A stretch of DNA of 64,000 nucleotides from Streptomyces sp. NBC_00259 (GCF_036181745.1 NZ_CP108080.1:1736001-1800000), one strand, 5' to 3'; shown: positions 17,001 to 25,487, counted from the first letter of the stretch. Notes: generated by a model not told the origin, from the letters alone. Numbers and translations are program-made.

Positions 17001-17030
17001 GGGGCGGCACCCGGGACCGGGTGCCGCCCC
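17001..17030. terminator. Bidirectional terminator
   Basis: A perfect 14-bp stem (17001-17014 with 17017-17030, GGGGCGGCACCCGG) with a 2-base loop sits between the convergent TerD and PhoX genes and can serve both. Confidence 0.8.
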
Positions 17031-17056
17031 TCATCCGTGGGACGTGTACCGGGAGG

Positions 17057-18499
17057 TCAGCAGGCGCGCTTCCACGGGCCGGTGATGGCGACCATGATGC
17101 CCGGCGTCTGGATGCTGGCGAACAGCGTCCGTCCGTCGGGCGAGAAGACCACGCCGGCGAACTCGCTGTAGGCCGGCTCCTCCTCGGTGCCGAGGTTCAG
17201 CTCGTTGCGGGCGATCGGGTACGTCCGCCCGCTCTCGGTCGCGCCGAAGAGGTGCTGGACGCCCTCGCCGTCCTCGGCGATGATCAGGCCGCCGTACGGG
17301 GAGACGGTGATGTTGTCGGGGCCGTCGTACGCGCCGTCCTTCGACGGGTCCGCGTTCACACCGAGCAGCACCTTGAGGGTCAGCGTCCGGCGCCGGGGGT
17401 TGTAGAACCAGACCTGGCCGTCGTGCGGCTGCCCCGGGCTCTCGTCGCGGGCGTACGAGGAGACGATGTACGCGCCGCCGTCCGCCCACCACATGCCTTC
17501 GAGCTTGCGGGCGCGGGTGATCTCGGCGTCGGCGAACTGCTTGCGCACCGGAACGGTCTTCGCGTCGCGGTCGGGTACGTCGACCCAGTCCACGCCGTAC
17601 ACCGTGCCGAGCCTGGTGGCGCGGGACAGGTCGTCGATGAAGCGGCCGCCCGCGTCGTAGCACTTGGGCGCCTGCAGGATGCCGGCGTCCTCGGGGATGT
17701 GACGCAGCCGCCCGCGGCCGTGCTGGAAGCCGTGCGGCGGGACCCAGCGGTAGAGCAGGCCGTTGGGGCCGGAGGCGTCCTCGGTGAGATAGGCGTGGCC
17801 GCGCTTGGTGTCGATGACGACGGCCTCGTGCTCGTAGCGGCCGAACGCCTTGACCGGGATGGGGTGGCGGTTGGCGCGGCGGTCGTGGGGGTCGACCTCG
17901 AACACGTAGCCGTGGTCCTTGGTCATGCCGTTCTCGCCGGCCTTGTCCGCGTTCTCCTCGCAGGTGAGCCAGGTCCCCCAGGGGGTCCGCCCGCCCGCGC
18001 AGTTCTGCGAGGTGCCGGCGATGCCGACCCACTCGGCCGTGCGGCCGTCGCGGTGGGTCTCGACGACCGTGCAGCCGCCGGCCGCGGCGGGGTCGTAGAC
18101 GAGGGCGTCGGTGAGCGGTACGGGGTACTTCCAGTTCTTGCGCGGGCCCTTGAGCTCGTGGTTGTTGACGAGAAGGGTGACTCCGCGGGGGCCTTCGAAG
18201 GCGGCGGTGCCGTCGTGGTTGGAGGGGGTGAACTCGCCCGACTCCAGCTTGGTGACACCACTGTGGGTGACGATGCGGTAGGCGAACCCGGCGGGGAGGG
18301 CGAGGATGCCCTTCGGGTCGGGGAGGAGGGGGCCGTAGCCGGGGCCGTGGTGGTGGCCGTGACGGTCGGTCTCCGCCGGGCCGTCCTCGGCGGCGAGCGC
18401 GCCGGGCGCGGTGGCGAGGGCACCGACGGCGCCGGTGAGGGCGACGCCCGCGCCGGTGAGCGCGGACTGTCTCGTGAATTCCCTGCGGGTGAGCGGCAT
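17057..18499 (-). CDS. PhoX-like (DUF839) Tat-exported protein
   Basis: A 480-residue protein of the PhoX/DUF839 beta-propeller family, whose characterised members are calcium- and iron-dependent secreted phosphatases. A Tat signal is clear (LTRREFTRQSALTGAGVALTG with cleavage near ALAAED). Propeller-type segments include VNNHELKGPRKNW, WGTWLTCEEN, GRYEHEAVVIDT and PDNITVSPYGGLIIAEDGEG, with carboxylates suited to metal binding. The ATG at 18499 has AGGAG six bases before it and starts right at the Tat region. Phosphate-starvation control is likely for the family, but I found no clear PHO box here. Confidence 0.86.
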   Translation of the reverse strand: MPLTRREFTRQSALTGAGVALTGAVGALATAPGALAAEDGPAETDRHGHHHGPGYGPLLPDPKGILALPAGFAYRIVTHSGVTKLESGEFTPSNHDGTAAFEGPRGVTLLVNNHELKGPRKNWKYPVPLTDALVYDPAAAGGCTVVETHRDGRTAEWVGIAGTSQNCAGGRTPWGTWLTCEENADKAGENGMTKDHGYVFEVDPHDRRANRHPIPVKAFGRYEHEAVVIDTKRGHAYLTEDASGPNGLLYRWVPPHGFQHGRGRLRHIPEDAGILQAPKCYDAGGRFIDDLSRATRLGTVYGVDWVDVPDRDAKTVPVRKQFADAEITRARKLEGMWWADGGAYIVSSYARDESPGQPHDGQVWFYNPRRRTLTLKVLLGVNADPSKDGAYDGPDNITVSPYGGLIIAEDGEGVQHLFGATESGRTYPIARNELNLGTEEEPAYSEFAGVVFSPDGRTLFASIQTPGIMVAITGPWKRAC

Positions 18500-18613
18500 C
18501 GCAGTCTCCTGAGGGGCTGGTTCTACGGGCACCTGGGGTCTGGCCGGTGTCGGCCCACACGCTCCCGGTCACGTATAAACGGCAGTTGAAGTCAATGCGA
18601 CATCTCACTCTTT

Positions 18614-18645
18614 CGTCCGCCGGTGGTCCTGCCCACCGGCGGACG
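18614..18645 (-). terminator. Hairpin terminator
   Basis: A perfect 13-bp stem (CGTCCGCCGGTGG, 18614-18626, with 18633-18645) and 6-base loop lies 40 bases past the stop of the leftward gene ending at 18685. Confidence 0.65.
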
Positions 18646-18684
18646 CCGCACCGCCGCGCCGCTCCGTGCGCCGGGCGCGCGGGG

Positions 18685-20166
18685 TCAGGAACCCGGCCGG
18701 GAGCGGGCCTTGAACGCGGCCTTGCGGGCGTCCTTCGCCGTCTTCTTGTCGCGGTGCAGACGCCCCATCGCCTCCAGGACGTCCGCCGCGGCCGGATGAT
18801 CCACCCGCCACGCCTCCTCGAAGAAGCCGCTGTGCTGTCCGACGAGGCCCTCGACCAGGTCCTGGAGTTCCTCCAGATCCCCCTCGGCGTCCAGTTGCGC
18901 GGCGATCGTGTCGACGGCGAGCCAGAAGATCATGGACTCGGGGGGCGCCGGCACGTCCGCCGAGCCGCCTTCGGCGAGCCACACGCGGGCGAGGCCACCG
19001 AGTTCACGGTCGTCGAGGACGTCCCGCACGGCCGGTTCCGCCTCCGCGCCGGCCAGTGCGAGGGCCTGCTGGCAGTGGAGGCGGCGCAGGGGCGCGCCGG
19101 GGTCGGTCCCACGAGCGGCGGCGAGGAGGTCCCGTGCGGCCGCCGGCGTCTCGCGCAGGGCCAGCCACTGGGCGGTCTCCGCCCGGGCCGACCGGTCGGG
19201 GTAGTGCGAGACCCCGTCGAGCAGCGCCTTCGCGTCCTTGTCGGCGAGGTCGCCGACCGCGGGTGCCACCACCCCGCCCTCCAGCATCCTGGCCCTGATC
19301 CCGTACAGCCCCAGCGGGGTGAGCCTCACCATTCCGTACCGGGAGACGTCCTCTTCCTCCGCGGCCGACAGCGACGGCGCGGACTCCGTCCCCTCCTCGG
19401 CCATCAGCGCCTCGTCCACCGGCCGGTACTCCACCAGGCCGATCGGCTCCAGCAGCCGGAACTGGTCGTCCAGTCGCATCATCGCGTCGGAGACCTGCTC
19501 CAGGACGGCGTCGGTGGGCTCCCTTATGTCGTCGGGCACGATCATCGACGCGGCGAGGGCGGGCAGGGGGATCTGTTCCTCGCCCGCACCACTCTCGCTG
19601 ACGGTGAGCAGGTACAGATTGCCGAGGACGCCGTCGAGGAACTCGGCCTCCGACTCGGGATCCCAGTCGAGGGCCTCGAAGTCGATCTCGCCGCCCTCGC
19701 CGATGACATGGGCGAGATCGTCGAGCACCGGCGCGATCGCGTCCGCGAAGACCGCGTCGAAGGCGTCCTGCCAGAGGGCGAGCACGTCCTTGGGGCTGCC
19801 GCCGGTGACCAGCCGCAGGTGGTCGCCGGTGGTGACGGTGCCGTGTCCGGTGCCGTGTCCGGTGGCGTCGTCCTCCGGATCGACGACGTCGACGAGCCCC
19901 GTGTCCACGGCGATCCGCCACGCCTCGCTCGCGTACGCGGCGCCGTCCTCGTCCGCCGTGAGCCCCAACGCCTCGGCCGCGGCGGGCAGTTGTTCGTCCA
20001 CGAGTTCCCCGCCCGCGCCGACCCTGGTCTCCGGTCCGGCCCAGCGCGCCAGCCGGACGGCCCTGGCCAGCAGGGGTGTGCCGAGGGCGTCCCGCGCCAG
20101 TTCCGCGTCCGGATGCAGTCGCACCGGCGGCAGGGTGGGGCGTCCGGCGGGGCGGTCTCCTGGCAT
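18685..20166 (-). CDS. Conserved acidic protein, unknown function
   Basis: I do not recognise this 493-residue protein by name. It is acidic, mostly helical and cytoplasmic, with a basic tail (RDKKTAKDARKAAFKARSRPGS). The region LARAVRLARWAGPETRVGAGGELVDEQLPAAAEALGL followed by another winged-helix-like block (YGMVRLTPLGLYGIRARM) resembles actinobacterial proteins that carry repeated helix-turn-helix-like segments around plasmid pRiA4b ORF-3 type domains. HEAT-like helical pairs appear after residue 330 (ETAQWLALRETPAAARDLL). It is a single gene with its own terminator. Confidence 0.65.
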   Translation of the reverse strand: MPGDRPAGRPTLPPVRLHPDAELARDALGTPLLARAVRLARWAGPETRVGAGGELVDEQLPAAAEALGLTADEDGAAYASEAWRIAVDTGLVDVVDPEDDATGHGTGHGTVTTGDHLRLVTGGSPKDVLALWQDAFDAVFADAIAPVLDDLAHVIGEGGEIDFEALDWDPESEAEFLDGVLGNLYLLTVSESGAGEEQIPLPALAASMIVPDDIREPTDAVLEQVSDAMMRLDDQFRLLEPIGLVEYRPVDEALMAEEGTESAPSLSAAEEEDVSRYGMVRLTPLGLYGIRARMLEGGVVAPAVGDLADKDAKALLDGVSHYPDRSARAETAQWLALRETPAAARDLLAAARGTDPGAPLRRLHCQQALALAGAEAEPAVRDVLDDRELGGLARVWLAEGGSADVPAPPESMIFWLAVDTIAAQLDAEGDLEELQDLVEGLVGQHSGFFEEAWRVDHPAAADVLEAMGRLHRDKKTAKDARKAAFKARSRPGS

Positions 20167-20303
20167 CTGGTGGCTCTCCTCGGCTTTCGGGCGTACCGGT
20201 GTGCGGCTCGGTTCGGCTCCGGGGCGCTCCAGCGTGCGCCCCTTCGGTTCACTTGCGCTCGTGGCGGCCCCCAGCGTAGACGCATTTCGCCCGATGCCGT
20301 CCG

Positions 20304-20347
20304 GTTCATGTACCCGTCAACCCCCGTACACCCGGCACCTCTTGACA
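20304..20347 (+). promoter_or_regulatory. Possible PHO box and -35 element of the nuclease gene
   Basis: Three 11-base units, GTTCATGTACC, CGTCAACCCCC and GTACACCCGGC (20304-20336), look like the direct repeats bound by PhoP in Streptomyces (GTTCACC-type). They end five bases before TTGACA (20342-20347). The gene downstream encodes a secreted nuclease, a typical phosphate-scavenging target. The -10 is not convincing. Confidence 0.35.
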
Positions 20348-20435
20348 AGTGGCGTGTTCTGCCAAGAGATTGACGCGCGTAGATCCCATCAGTGGTGAAA
20401 TCGCCACCCCCCAACCCTCACAACGGAGTTCCCTG

Positions 20436-22280
20436 ATGCCTTCCATACCGAGATCTGCCGCCGTCGCGGCCGTCGTGGCCGCCGCGCTGGCCGCCGGCCT
20501 GCTCGCAGGCTCCTCCTCGGCCGCCGCCGACGCCGAGACCGCGGACACCGGCGTTCGCATCCATGACATCCAGGGCACGACCCGTACGTCCCCGCTCGTC
20601 GGGCAGCAGGTGAAGGACGTCGAGGGCATCGTCACCGGTGTCCGCACGTACGGCTCCTCGCGCGGTTTCTGGTTCCAGGACCCGCAGGCCGACGCCGACC
20701 CGGCCACCAGCGAGGGCCTGTTCGTCTTCACCGGCTCCACGCCGACCGTCGCCACCGGTGACGCCGTGAAGGTCTCCGGCACCGTCGGCGAGTACGTCCC
20801 GGGCGGCCTGAGCTCGGGCAACCAGTCGCTCACCCAGATCTCCAAGCCGGCCGTCACCGTGGTCTCCTCGGGCAACGCGCTGCCCGCCCCGGTGACCGTC
20901 TCCGCCTGGTCCGTCCCGTCGGCGTACGCGCCCGAGGGCGACCCGGCCGCGGCCAACAGCATCAACGCGCTGCCGCTCGAGCCCCGTGCGTACGCGCTGG
21001 ACTACTACGAGTCGCTGGAGGGCAGCAACGTACGGATCGGCACCTCGCGCGTCGTCGGCGCGACCGACCCGTACTCCGAGCTGTGGGTCACGGTGAAGCC
21101 CTGGGAGAACCCGACCCGGCGCGGCGGTGCCCGCTACGGCTCGTACGCGTCCCAGAACACCGGCAGGCTGCAGATCCAGTCGCTGGTGCCCACCGCCCAG
21201 CAGCCGTTCCCCAAGGCGAACGTCGGCGATGTGCTGTCCGGCACGACCGAAGGCCCCCTGGACTTCAACCAGTTCGGCGGCTACACGATCACCGCCCGCA
21301 CCCTCGGCACGGTCACCGACCGCGGCCTGGAGCGCGAGTCGGCGCGTGAGGAGCGCCGCGGCGAGCTGTCCGTCGCCACGTACAACGTGGAGAACCTGGA
21401 CCCGTCCGACCCGCAGGAGAAGTTCGACGCGCTGGCGAAGGCCGTCGTGGAGAACCTCGCGACGCCCGACATCCTCGCCCTGGAGGAGATCCAGGACGAC
21501 ACCGGCGCCAAGAACGACGGTGTCGTCTCCGCCGAGCAGACGGTCAAGAAGTTCACGGAGGCGATCGTCGCGGCCGGCGGCCCGGCGTACGAGTGGCGGA
21601 CCGTCGACCCCGAGAACAACAAGGACGGCGGTGAGCCCGGCGGCAACATCCGCCAGGTGTTCCTCTTCAACCCCGAGCGCGTCTCCTTCACCGACCGCTC
21701 GGGCGGGAACGCGACGGCCGCGACCGGAGTCGTACGCGAGCACGGCCGCGCCGCCCTCACCCTCTCCCCCGGCCGGATCGACCCGGCGAACACCGCCTGG
21801 GAGGCGAGCCGCAAGCCGCTCGCCGGTGAGTTCGTCTTCCGCGGCCGCACGGTCTTCGTGATCGCCAACCACTTCGGTTCGAAGGGCGGCGACGAGGGCC
21901 TGACCTCGCACCACCAGCCGCCGGTGCGCTCCTCCGAGGCCAAGCGCCTCCAGCAGGCGCAGGCCGTGAACGCCTTCGTGAAGCAGATCCTCAAGGCCCA
22001 GCGCAGCGCCGATGTCGTCGTCCTCGGCGACATCAACGACTTCGAGTTCTCGCAGACGACGAAGGCGCTCACCGACGGCGGTGCGCTGTACCCGGCGATC
22101 AAGTCCCTGCCGCGCGCGGAACGTTACTCGTACGTCTACCAGGGCAACAGCCAGGTGCTCGACCAGATCCTGACGAGCCCGTCGATCGACGAGTTCAGCT
22201 ACGACAGCGTGCACATCAACGCGGAGTTCGCGGACCAGAACAGCGACCACGACCCGCAGGTGCTGCGCTTCCGCCCGTAG
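20436..22280 (+). CDS. Secreted endonuclease/exonuclease/phosphatase-family nuclease
   Basis: A 614-residue extracellular nuclease. A Sec signal peptide (residues 1-32, ending SSAAADA) is followed by an OB-fold-like nuclease accessory domain (about 40-170, VKDVEGIVTGVRTYGSSRGFWFQDP) and a C-terminal exo/endonuclease domain from about 310 (LSVATYNVENLDP). Active-site features are N in TYNVEN, E in ALEEIQD, DIND in VVLGDINDFE and the terminal SDHDPQV. ACGGAG precedes the ATG at 20436. It probably degrades environmental DNA for phosphorus and nucleobases. Confidence 0.9.
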   Translation: MPSIPRSAAVAAVVAAALAAGLLAGSSSAAADAETADTGVRIHDIQGTTRTSPLVGQQVKDVEGIVTGVRTYGSSRGFWFQDPQADADPATSEGLFVFTGSTPTVATGDAVKVSGTVGEYVPGGLSSGNQSLTQISKPAVTVVSSGNALPAPVTVSAWSVPSAYAPEGDPAAANSINALPLEPRAYALDYYESLEGSNVRIGTSRVVGATDPYSELWVTVKPWENPTRRGGARYGSYASQNTGRLQIQSLVPTAQQPFPKANVGDVLSGTTEGPLDFNQFGGYTITARTLGTVTDRGLERESAREERRGELSVATYNVENLDPSDPQEKFDALAKAVVENLATPDILALEEIQDDTGAKNDGVVSAEQTVKKFTEAIVAAGGPAYEWRTVDPENNKDGGEPGGNIRQVFLFNPERVSFTDRSGGNATAATGVVREHGRAALTLSPGRIDPANTAWEASRKPLAGEFVFRGRTVFVIANHFGSKGGDEGLTSHHQPPVRSSEAKRLQQAQAVNAFVKQILKAQRSADVVVLGDINDFEFSQTTKALTDGGALYPAIKSLPRAERYSYVYQGNSQVLDQILTSPSIDEFSYDSVHINAEFADQNSDHDPQVLRFRP

Positions 22281-22293
22281 CCCGCAGGCGGTG

Positions 22294-22330
22294 CTACGCG
22301 CCCGCGCTCAGGCTGAGCGCGGGCGTGTAG
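22294..22330. terminator. Bidirectional terminator overlapping a gene end
   Basis: A 17-bp stem with one G-U pair and a 3-base loop (22294-22310 with 22314-22330) lies just after the nuclease stop and covers the last codons of the converging gene. Confidence 0.65.
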
Positions 22331-23001
22331 CGCGTCACCCGGCTGCCGGTGAGGCCCGGGTGGTGCCGGACGCGTTCCCACTCCTCCGTGGGCGAACCGA
22401 CGCCGTCGCCCGGGGCTTCGAGCGCCTCCTGGTGGGCCCGCTCGCTTTCCCACTCGGCGTAGTTGAGGACGCGGGTGCCGTCCGTGCCGAGGTGGAAGTA
22501 GGCCGAGATGCCGCCCGGGTGCGGGTGCGGATCGCCTTCGAGCGCGGTGAACACGGCGTCGACCCAGTCGCGCTGACGGGCCGGGTCCGGCCCGTCGAAG
22601 CCGATCTCGACGATGACGACACAGCCCGGGACCCTGAGGTCGGCCTCGGGACTCCGTCCGCTGCGGTAGAGCTCGTACGTGTGCAGCCCCAGCCGCTCGA
22701 TGCCCGGCACGGCGGCGTCGATCTCGTCGTTGCGCTCGTCCCGGAAGGTGCGGGAGAACTCCTGGTACGCGTCCTCGCCGGTCCACTGCGAGTAGTGCAG
22801 CAGGGCGGTTCCGTCGTTGCTCGTGTACACGCTGTACGAGAGCAGGCCGACGTCGGGCCAGTCGCGGAGCCGCCAGGCACGGTCGATCGCCTCGACAGCC
22901 GCCCGCTGCCGCTCGGGCGTGCCGACGTGCCAGGTGCTGACCTTGACGCTGCCGACGCCGGAGCGGGTGAGGTCGGGACGGGCGGAGAGATACGCGGTCA
23001 T
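22294..23001 (-). CDS. Two-domain antibiotic biosynthesis monooxygenase (ABM) fold protein
   Basis: A 235-residue protein made of two dimeric alpha/beta-barrel (ABM-like) halves. Each half shows the HYSQWTGEDAYQEFSRTF or NYAEWESERAHQEAL pattern typical of these folds, near residues 70 and 185. Members act as quinone-forming monooxygenases or stress sensors. AGGAGG six bases ahead fixes the ATG at 23001. The promoter carries a SoxR-type palindrome with 19-base spacing, and the position next to dapA/dapD matches an ABM protein that I recall as a SoxR-regulon member in S. coelicolor (SCO1909). A role in handling redox-active antibiotics is therefore inferred. Confidence 0.8.
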   Translation of the reverse strand: MTAYLSARPDLTRSGVGSVKVSTWHVGTPERQRAAVEAIDRAWRLRDWPDVGLLSYSVYTSNDGTALLHYSQWTGEDAYQEFSRTFRDERNDEIDAAVPGIERLGLHTYELYRSGRSPEADLRVPGCVVIVEIGFDGPDPARQRDWVDAVFTALEGDPHPHPGGISAYFHLGTDGTRVLNYAEWESERAHQEALEAPGDGVGSPTEEWERVRHHPGLTGSRVTRYTPALSLSAGA

Positions 23002-23037
23002 CGTGGTCCTCCTGAGCCGGTCGGGCCTTCGACGACC

Positions 23038-23068
23038 ATGCTCGGACTTCAACCTCGGTTGAGGTCAA
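23038..23068 (-). promoter_or_regulatory. SoxR-type promoter
   Basis: On the minus strand TTGACC (23068-23063) and GAGCAT (23043-23038) are 19 bases apart, the stretched spacing of MerR/SoxR-activated promoters. The spacer holds a palindrome of arms GACTTCAACC/GGTTGAGGTC (23045-23066, 9 of 10 pairs). It faces the ABM-fold gene. Confidence 0.65.
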
Positions 23069-23155
23069 GCCGTCCTCGACCTTTCAGTTTCGCTTGCCCT
23101 TGACCCCTAGCAGAACTAAGTGGACCTTCACAGTCGGCGAGCGGACACTTCGGAT

Positions 23156-24067
23156 ATGACGACGCGACGAACACGCCCACGCCCCTTCGGCCGCGCCCTG
23201 TGCGCGATGATCACGCCCTTCACCGCCGACGGCGCGCCCGACCTGGACGGCGCCCGGAAGCTCGCCGCCCATCTGGTGGCCGAGGGGTGCGACGGGCTCG
23301 TGCTGAACGGCACGACCGGCGAGTCCCCGACCACGACCGACGCCGAGAAGACGGCGCTCGTACGGGCCGTCCGCGAGGCCGTGGGCGAGGGACCGGCCGT
23401 CGTCGCGGGCGTCGGCAGTGCGAGCACCCGGCACACGGTCGAGCTGGCGCGGGCCGCCGAGGACGCGGGAGCCGACGGGCTCCTGGTCGTCGCCCCGTAC
23501 TACAGCCGGCCGCCGCAGCCCGCCGTCGCGGCGCACTTCCGGCGGGTGGCGGACGCCGTCGGCATCCCGCTGATGCTGTACGACATCCCCGGCCGCACCG
23601 GCACCCGCATCGAGCCCGAGACGATGCTGGCCCTCGCGGCCCATCCGCGGATCGTGGCCGTGAAGGACTGCGCGTACGACCTGCTCGGCAGCGCCAAGGT
23701 GATCGCCCGGACCTCGCTCGCCTACTACTCGGGCTGCGAGGAACTGAACCTTCCGCTGTATGCGGTGGGCGGCTCGGGCTTCGTCAGCACGGTCGCGAAC
23801 GCGGCCCCGCGCCCGATGCGTGCCGTGCTCGACGCCCACGACGCGGGCCGGACGGCGGAGGCCGCCGAGCTCAACGGGCTCACGCTGCCGCTCGCCGAGC
23901 TGATGATGGCGTCGGGCCTGCCCGGCACGGTGACGGCGAAGGCCCTGCTCGGCGCGCTCGGCCTGCCGGCCGGGCCGGTCCGGGAACCGCTGCAGCCCGC
24001 CGACCGTGACACGGCGGGCGGACTGCTGGCTGTCTACGAGGAACTGGCGCGGCTGTTCCCGGCCTGA
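23156..24067 (+). CDS. Dihydrodipicolinate synthase family protein (DapA paralogue)
   Basis: A 303-residue TIM-barrel lyase. The DHDPS fingerprint is intact: TTGE at 53-56, Y142 in LYDIPGRTG, and the Schiff-base lysine K170 in VAVKD, with the GTGE-like and YYSRP motifs of true 4-hydroxy-tetrahydrodipicolinate synthases. It therefore probably condenses pyruvate with aspartate semialdehyde in lysine/diaminopimelate synthesis, which fits dapD only 350 bases further on. Streptomyces have several paralogues, so a different aldolase role is possible. The ATG at 23156 has a poor ribosome site; a GTG at 23120 is an alternative. Confidence 0.82.
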   Translation: MTTRRTRPRPFGRALCAMITPFTADGAPDLDGARKLAAHLVAEGCDGLVLNGTTGESPTTTDAEKTALVRAVREAVGEGPAVVAGVGSASTRHTVELARAAEDAGADGLLVVAPYYSRPPQPAVAAHFRRVADAVGIPLMLYDIPGRTGTRIEPETMLALAAHPRIVAVKDCAYDLLGSAKVIARTSLAYYSGCEELNLPLYAVGGSGFVSTVANAAPRPMRAVLDAHDAGRTAEAAELNGLTLPLAELMMASGLPGTVTAKALLGALGLPAGPVREPLQPADRDTAGGLLAVYEELARLFPA

Positions 24068-24091
24068 CCGCAAGTGCCGCCCCGAGCGGAC

Positions 24092-24295
24092 CTAGTCGTA
24101 CACCGAGGTCGTTCCGAACACCGCGGCGTGCTCCAGGACGTCCTCGAGCGGGTCGTCGATCTGGCCGGTGGAGATCAGCGCCACGACCGGTGCGTTGTGC
24201 GAGTCGGTGTGGGTCTCGTCGGCCTGCGCGAGGCCGCACCGGCCCGCCACGGCCAACAGCGTCAACGTTCCGAGTACGGCCACCCTGGTCTTCAT
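24092..24295 (-). CDS. Small secreted protein, unknown function
   Basis: A 67-residue protein with a Sec signal peptide (MKTRVAVLGTLTLLAVAGRC, cleavage probably after GLAQA). The mature part of about 40 residues contains APVVALISTGQIDDPLEDVLEH. AGGAAG lies six bases before the ATG at 24295. I do not recognise the family; the short acidic, valine/isoleucine-rich mature chain has a faint resemblance to the C-terminal part of rodlins, but this is weak. A perfect 17-bp inverted repeat brackets its promoter region. Confidence 0.7.
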   Translation of the reverse strand: MKTRVAVLGTLTLLAVAGRCGLAQADETHTDSHNAPVVALISTGQIDDPLEDVLEHAAVFGTTSVYD

Positions 24296-24312
24296 GTCGC
24301 TTCCTCGCCTTG

Positions 24313-24388
24313 CGTATTCGTGTGACTCTACGGTCACCCGTTCATCCGCCCGGCGGCATGAAAGGTTACGCAGAGTCACACGAATACG
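24313..24388. promoter_or_regulatory. Perfect 17-bp inverted repeat around the small-protein promoter
   Basis: CGTATTCGTGTGACTCT (24313-24329) recurs as its exact complement at 24372-24388, separated by 42 bases. On the minus strand the interval holds CGTAAC (24370-24365) and, 16 bases on, CGGATG, which loosely resembles a developmental ECF sigma (BldN-type) promoter. The arms may be two operator copies for one regulator or a DNA-looping site. Confidence 0.6.
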
Positions 24389-24422
24389 TCGGTACGAGCG
24401 ACGCACCAGGACTGGCGGACCC

Positions 24423-25424
24423 TCAGTTGTGGCTGTGGAGCACCTCGTTGAGACCGCCCCAGACCGCGTTGTTCGGGCGGGCCTCGACGGCACCGGTCAC
24501 CGAGTTGCGGCGGAAGAGGATGTTCGACGCACCGGACAGCTCACGGGCCTTGACGATCTGGCCGTCGGGCAGCGTGACCCGGGTGCCCGCCGTGACGTAG
24601 AGACCGGCCTCGACGACGCACTCGTCGCCGAGCGCGATCCCGACGCCCGCCTCGGCGCCGATCAGGCAGCGCTCGCCCACGGAGATGATGACGTTGCCGC
24701 CGCCGGAGAGGGTGCCCATGGTGGAGGCGCCGCCACCGATGTCGGAGCCGTCGCCGATGACGACGCCGGCGGAGATCCGGCCCTCGACCATGGAGGTGCC
24801 GAGGGTGCCGGCGTTGAAGTTGACGAAGCCCTCGTGCATGACCGTGGTGCCCTCGGCGAGGTGCGCACCGAGCCGGACGCGGTCGGCGTCGGCGATCCGG
24901 ACGCCCTTGGGGGCCACGTAGTCCGTCATCCGCGGGAACTTGTCGATGGACGTCACCTGCAGGTGCAGGCCCTCGGCGCGGGCGTTGAGCCGCACCCTCT
25001 CGACGTTGTCGACGGCGACCGGGCCGAGCGAGGTCCAGGCGACGTTGGCGAGCAGCCCGAAGACGCCGTCGAGGCTCTGGCCGTGCGGGCGCACCAGCCG
25101 GTGCGAGAGCAGGTGGAGGCGCAGATAGGCGTCGTGCGCGTCGATCGGCTTCTCGTCGAGCGAGGCGATGACCGTACGGACGGCGACGACCTCGACCTCG
25201 CGGCGGGCGTCCACGCCGATGGCCTTCACGGCGCCCTCGCCGAGGAGGTTCACCGCCTGGTCGGGCGAGAGCCGCTCGGTGCCGGCCGGACCGGGCTCGG
25301 CCGAGAGCTCGGGGGCGGGGAACCAGGTGTCGAGAACGGTGCCGTCGCCGGCGATGGTGGCAAGGCCGGCGGCGACGGCGCCGGTGGCGCGCGGAGCAGT
25401 GGTGCTGTCGGGCGAGTCAGTCAT
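24423..25424 (-). CDS. dapD: 2,3,4,5-tetrahydropyridine-2,6-dicarboxylate N-succinyltransferase
   Basis: DapD succinylates tetrahydrodipicolinate in the lysine/diaminopimelate pathway, using succinyl-CoA. The 333-residue protein has the actinobacterial architecture: an N-terminal alpha/beta domain and a left-handed beta-helix of hexapeptide repeats (about 170-285; GVRIADADRVRLGAHLAEGT, VVIGDGSDIGGGAS), ending in the short loop SGASNILFRRNS. Instead of a Shine-Dalgarno site, TAGGTT ends six bases before the ATG, so the mRNA may be leaderless. The dapA paralogue lies next to it, with the small secreted gene between. Confidence 0.93.
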   Translation of the reverse strand: MTDSPDSTTAPRATGAVAAGLATIAGDGTVLDTWFPAPELSAEPGPAGTERLSPDQAVNLLGEGAVKAIGVDARREVEVVAVRTVIASLDEKPIDAHDAYLRLHLLSHRLVRPHGQSLDGVFGLLANVAWTSLGPVAVDNVERVRLNARAEGLHLQVTSIDKFPRMTDYVAPKGVRIADADRVRLGAHLAEGTTVMHEGFVNFNAGTLGTSMVEGRISAGVVIGDGSDIGGGASTMGTLSGGGNVIISVGERCLIGAEAGVGIALGDECVVEAGLYVTAGTRVTLPDGQIVKARELSGASNILFRRNSVTGAVEARPNNAVWGGLNEVLHSHN

Positions 25425-25487
25425 GAGGAGAACCTAACCGGCAGGGCCCGGCCGGGGCGAACCGGTCTCAGGTGCCGGTCGTGAGCC

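Noticed and set aside
22294..23001. Part of a polyketide or antibiotic biosynthetic cluster, because of the ABM fold
   Set aside because: No synthase, carrier or tailoring genes are near; the SoxR-type promoter explains the gene better.
23156..24067. A second kdgD, given the DapA-family fold and the uronate genes in the window
   Set aside because: It has the TTGE and YDIPGR motifs of DHDPS-type enzymes and neighbours dapD, whereas KdgD has GTGEF and GLKDGYGD.
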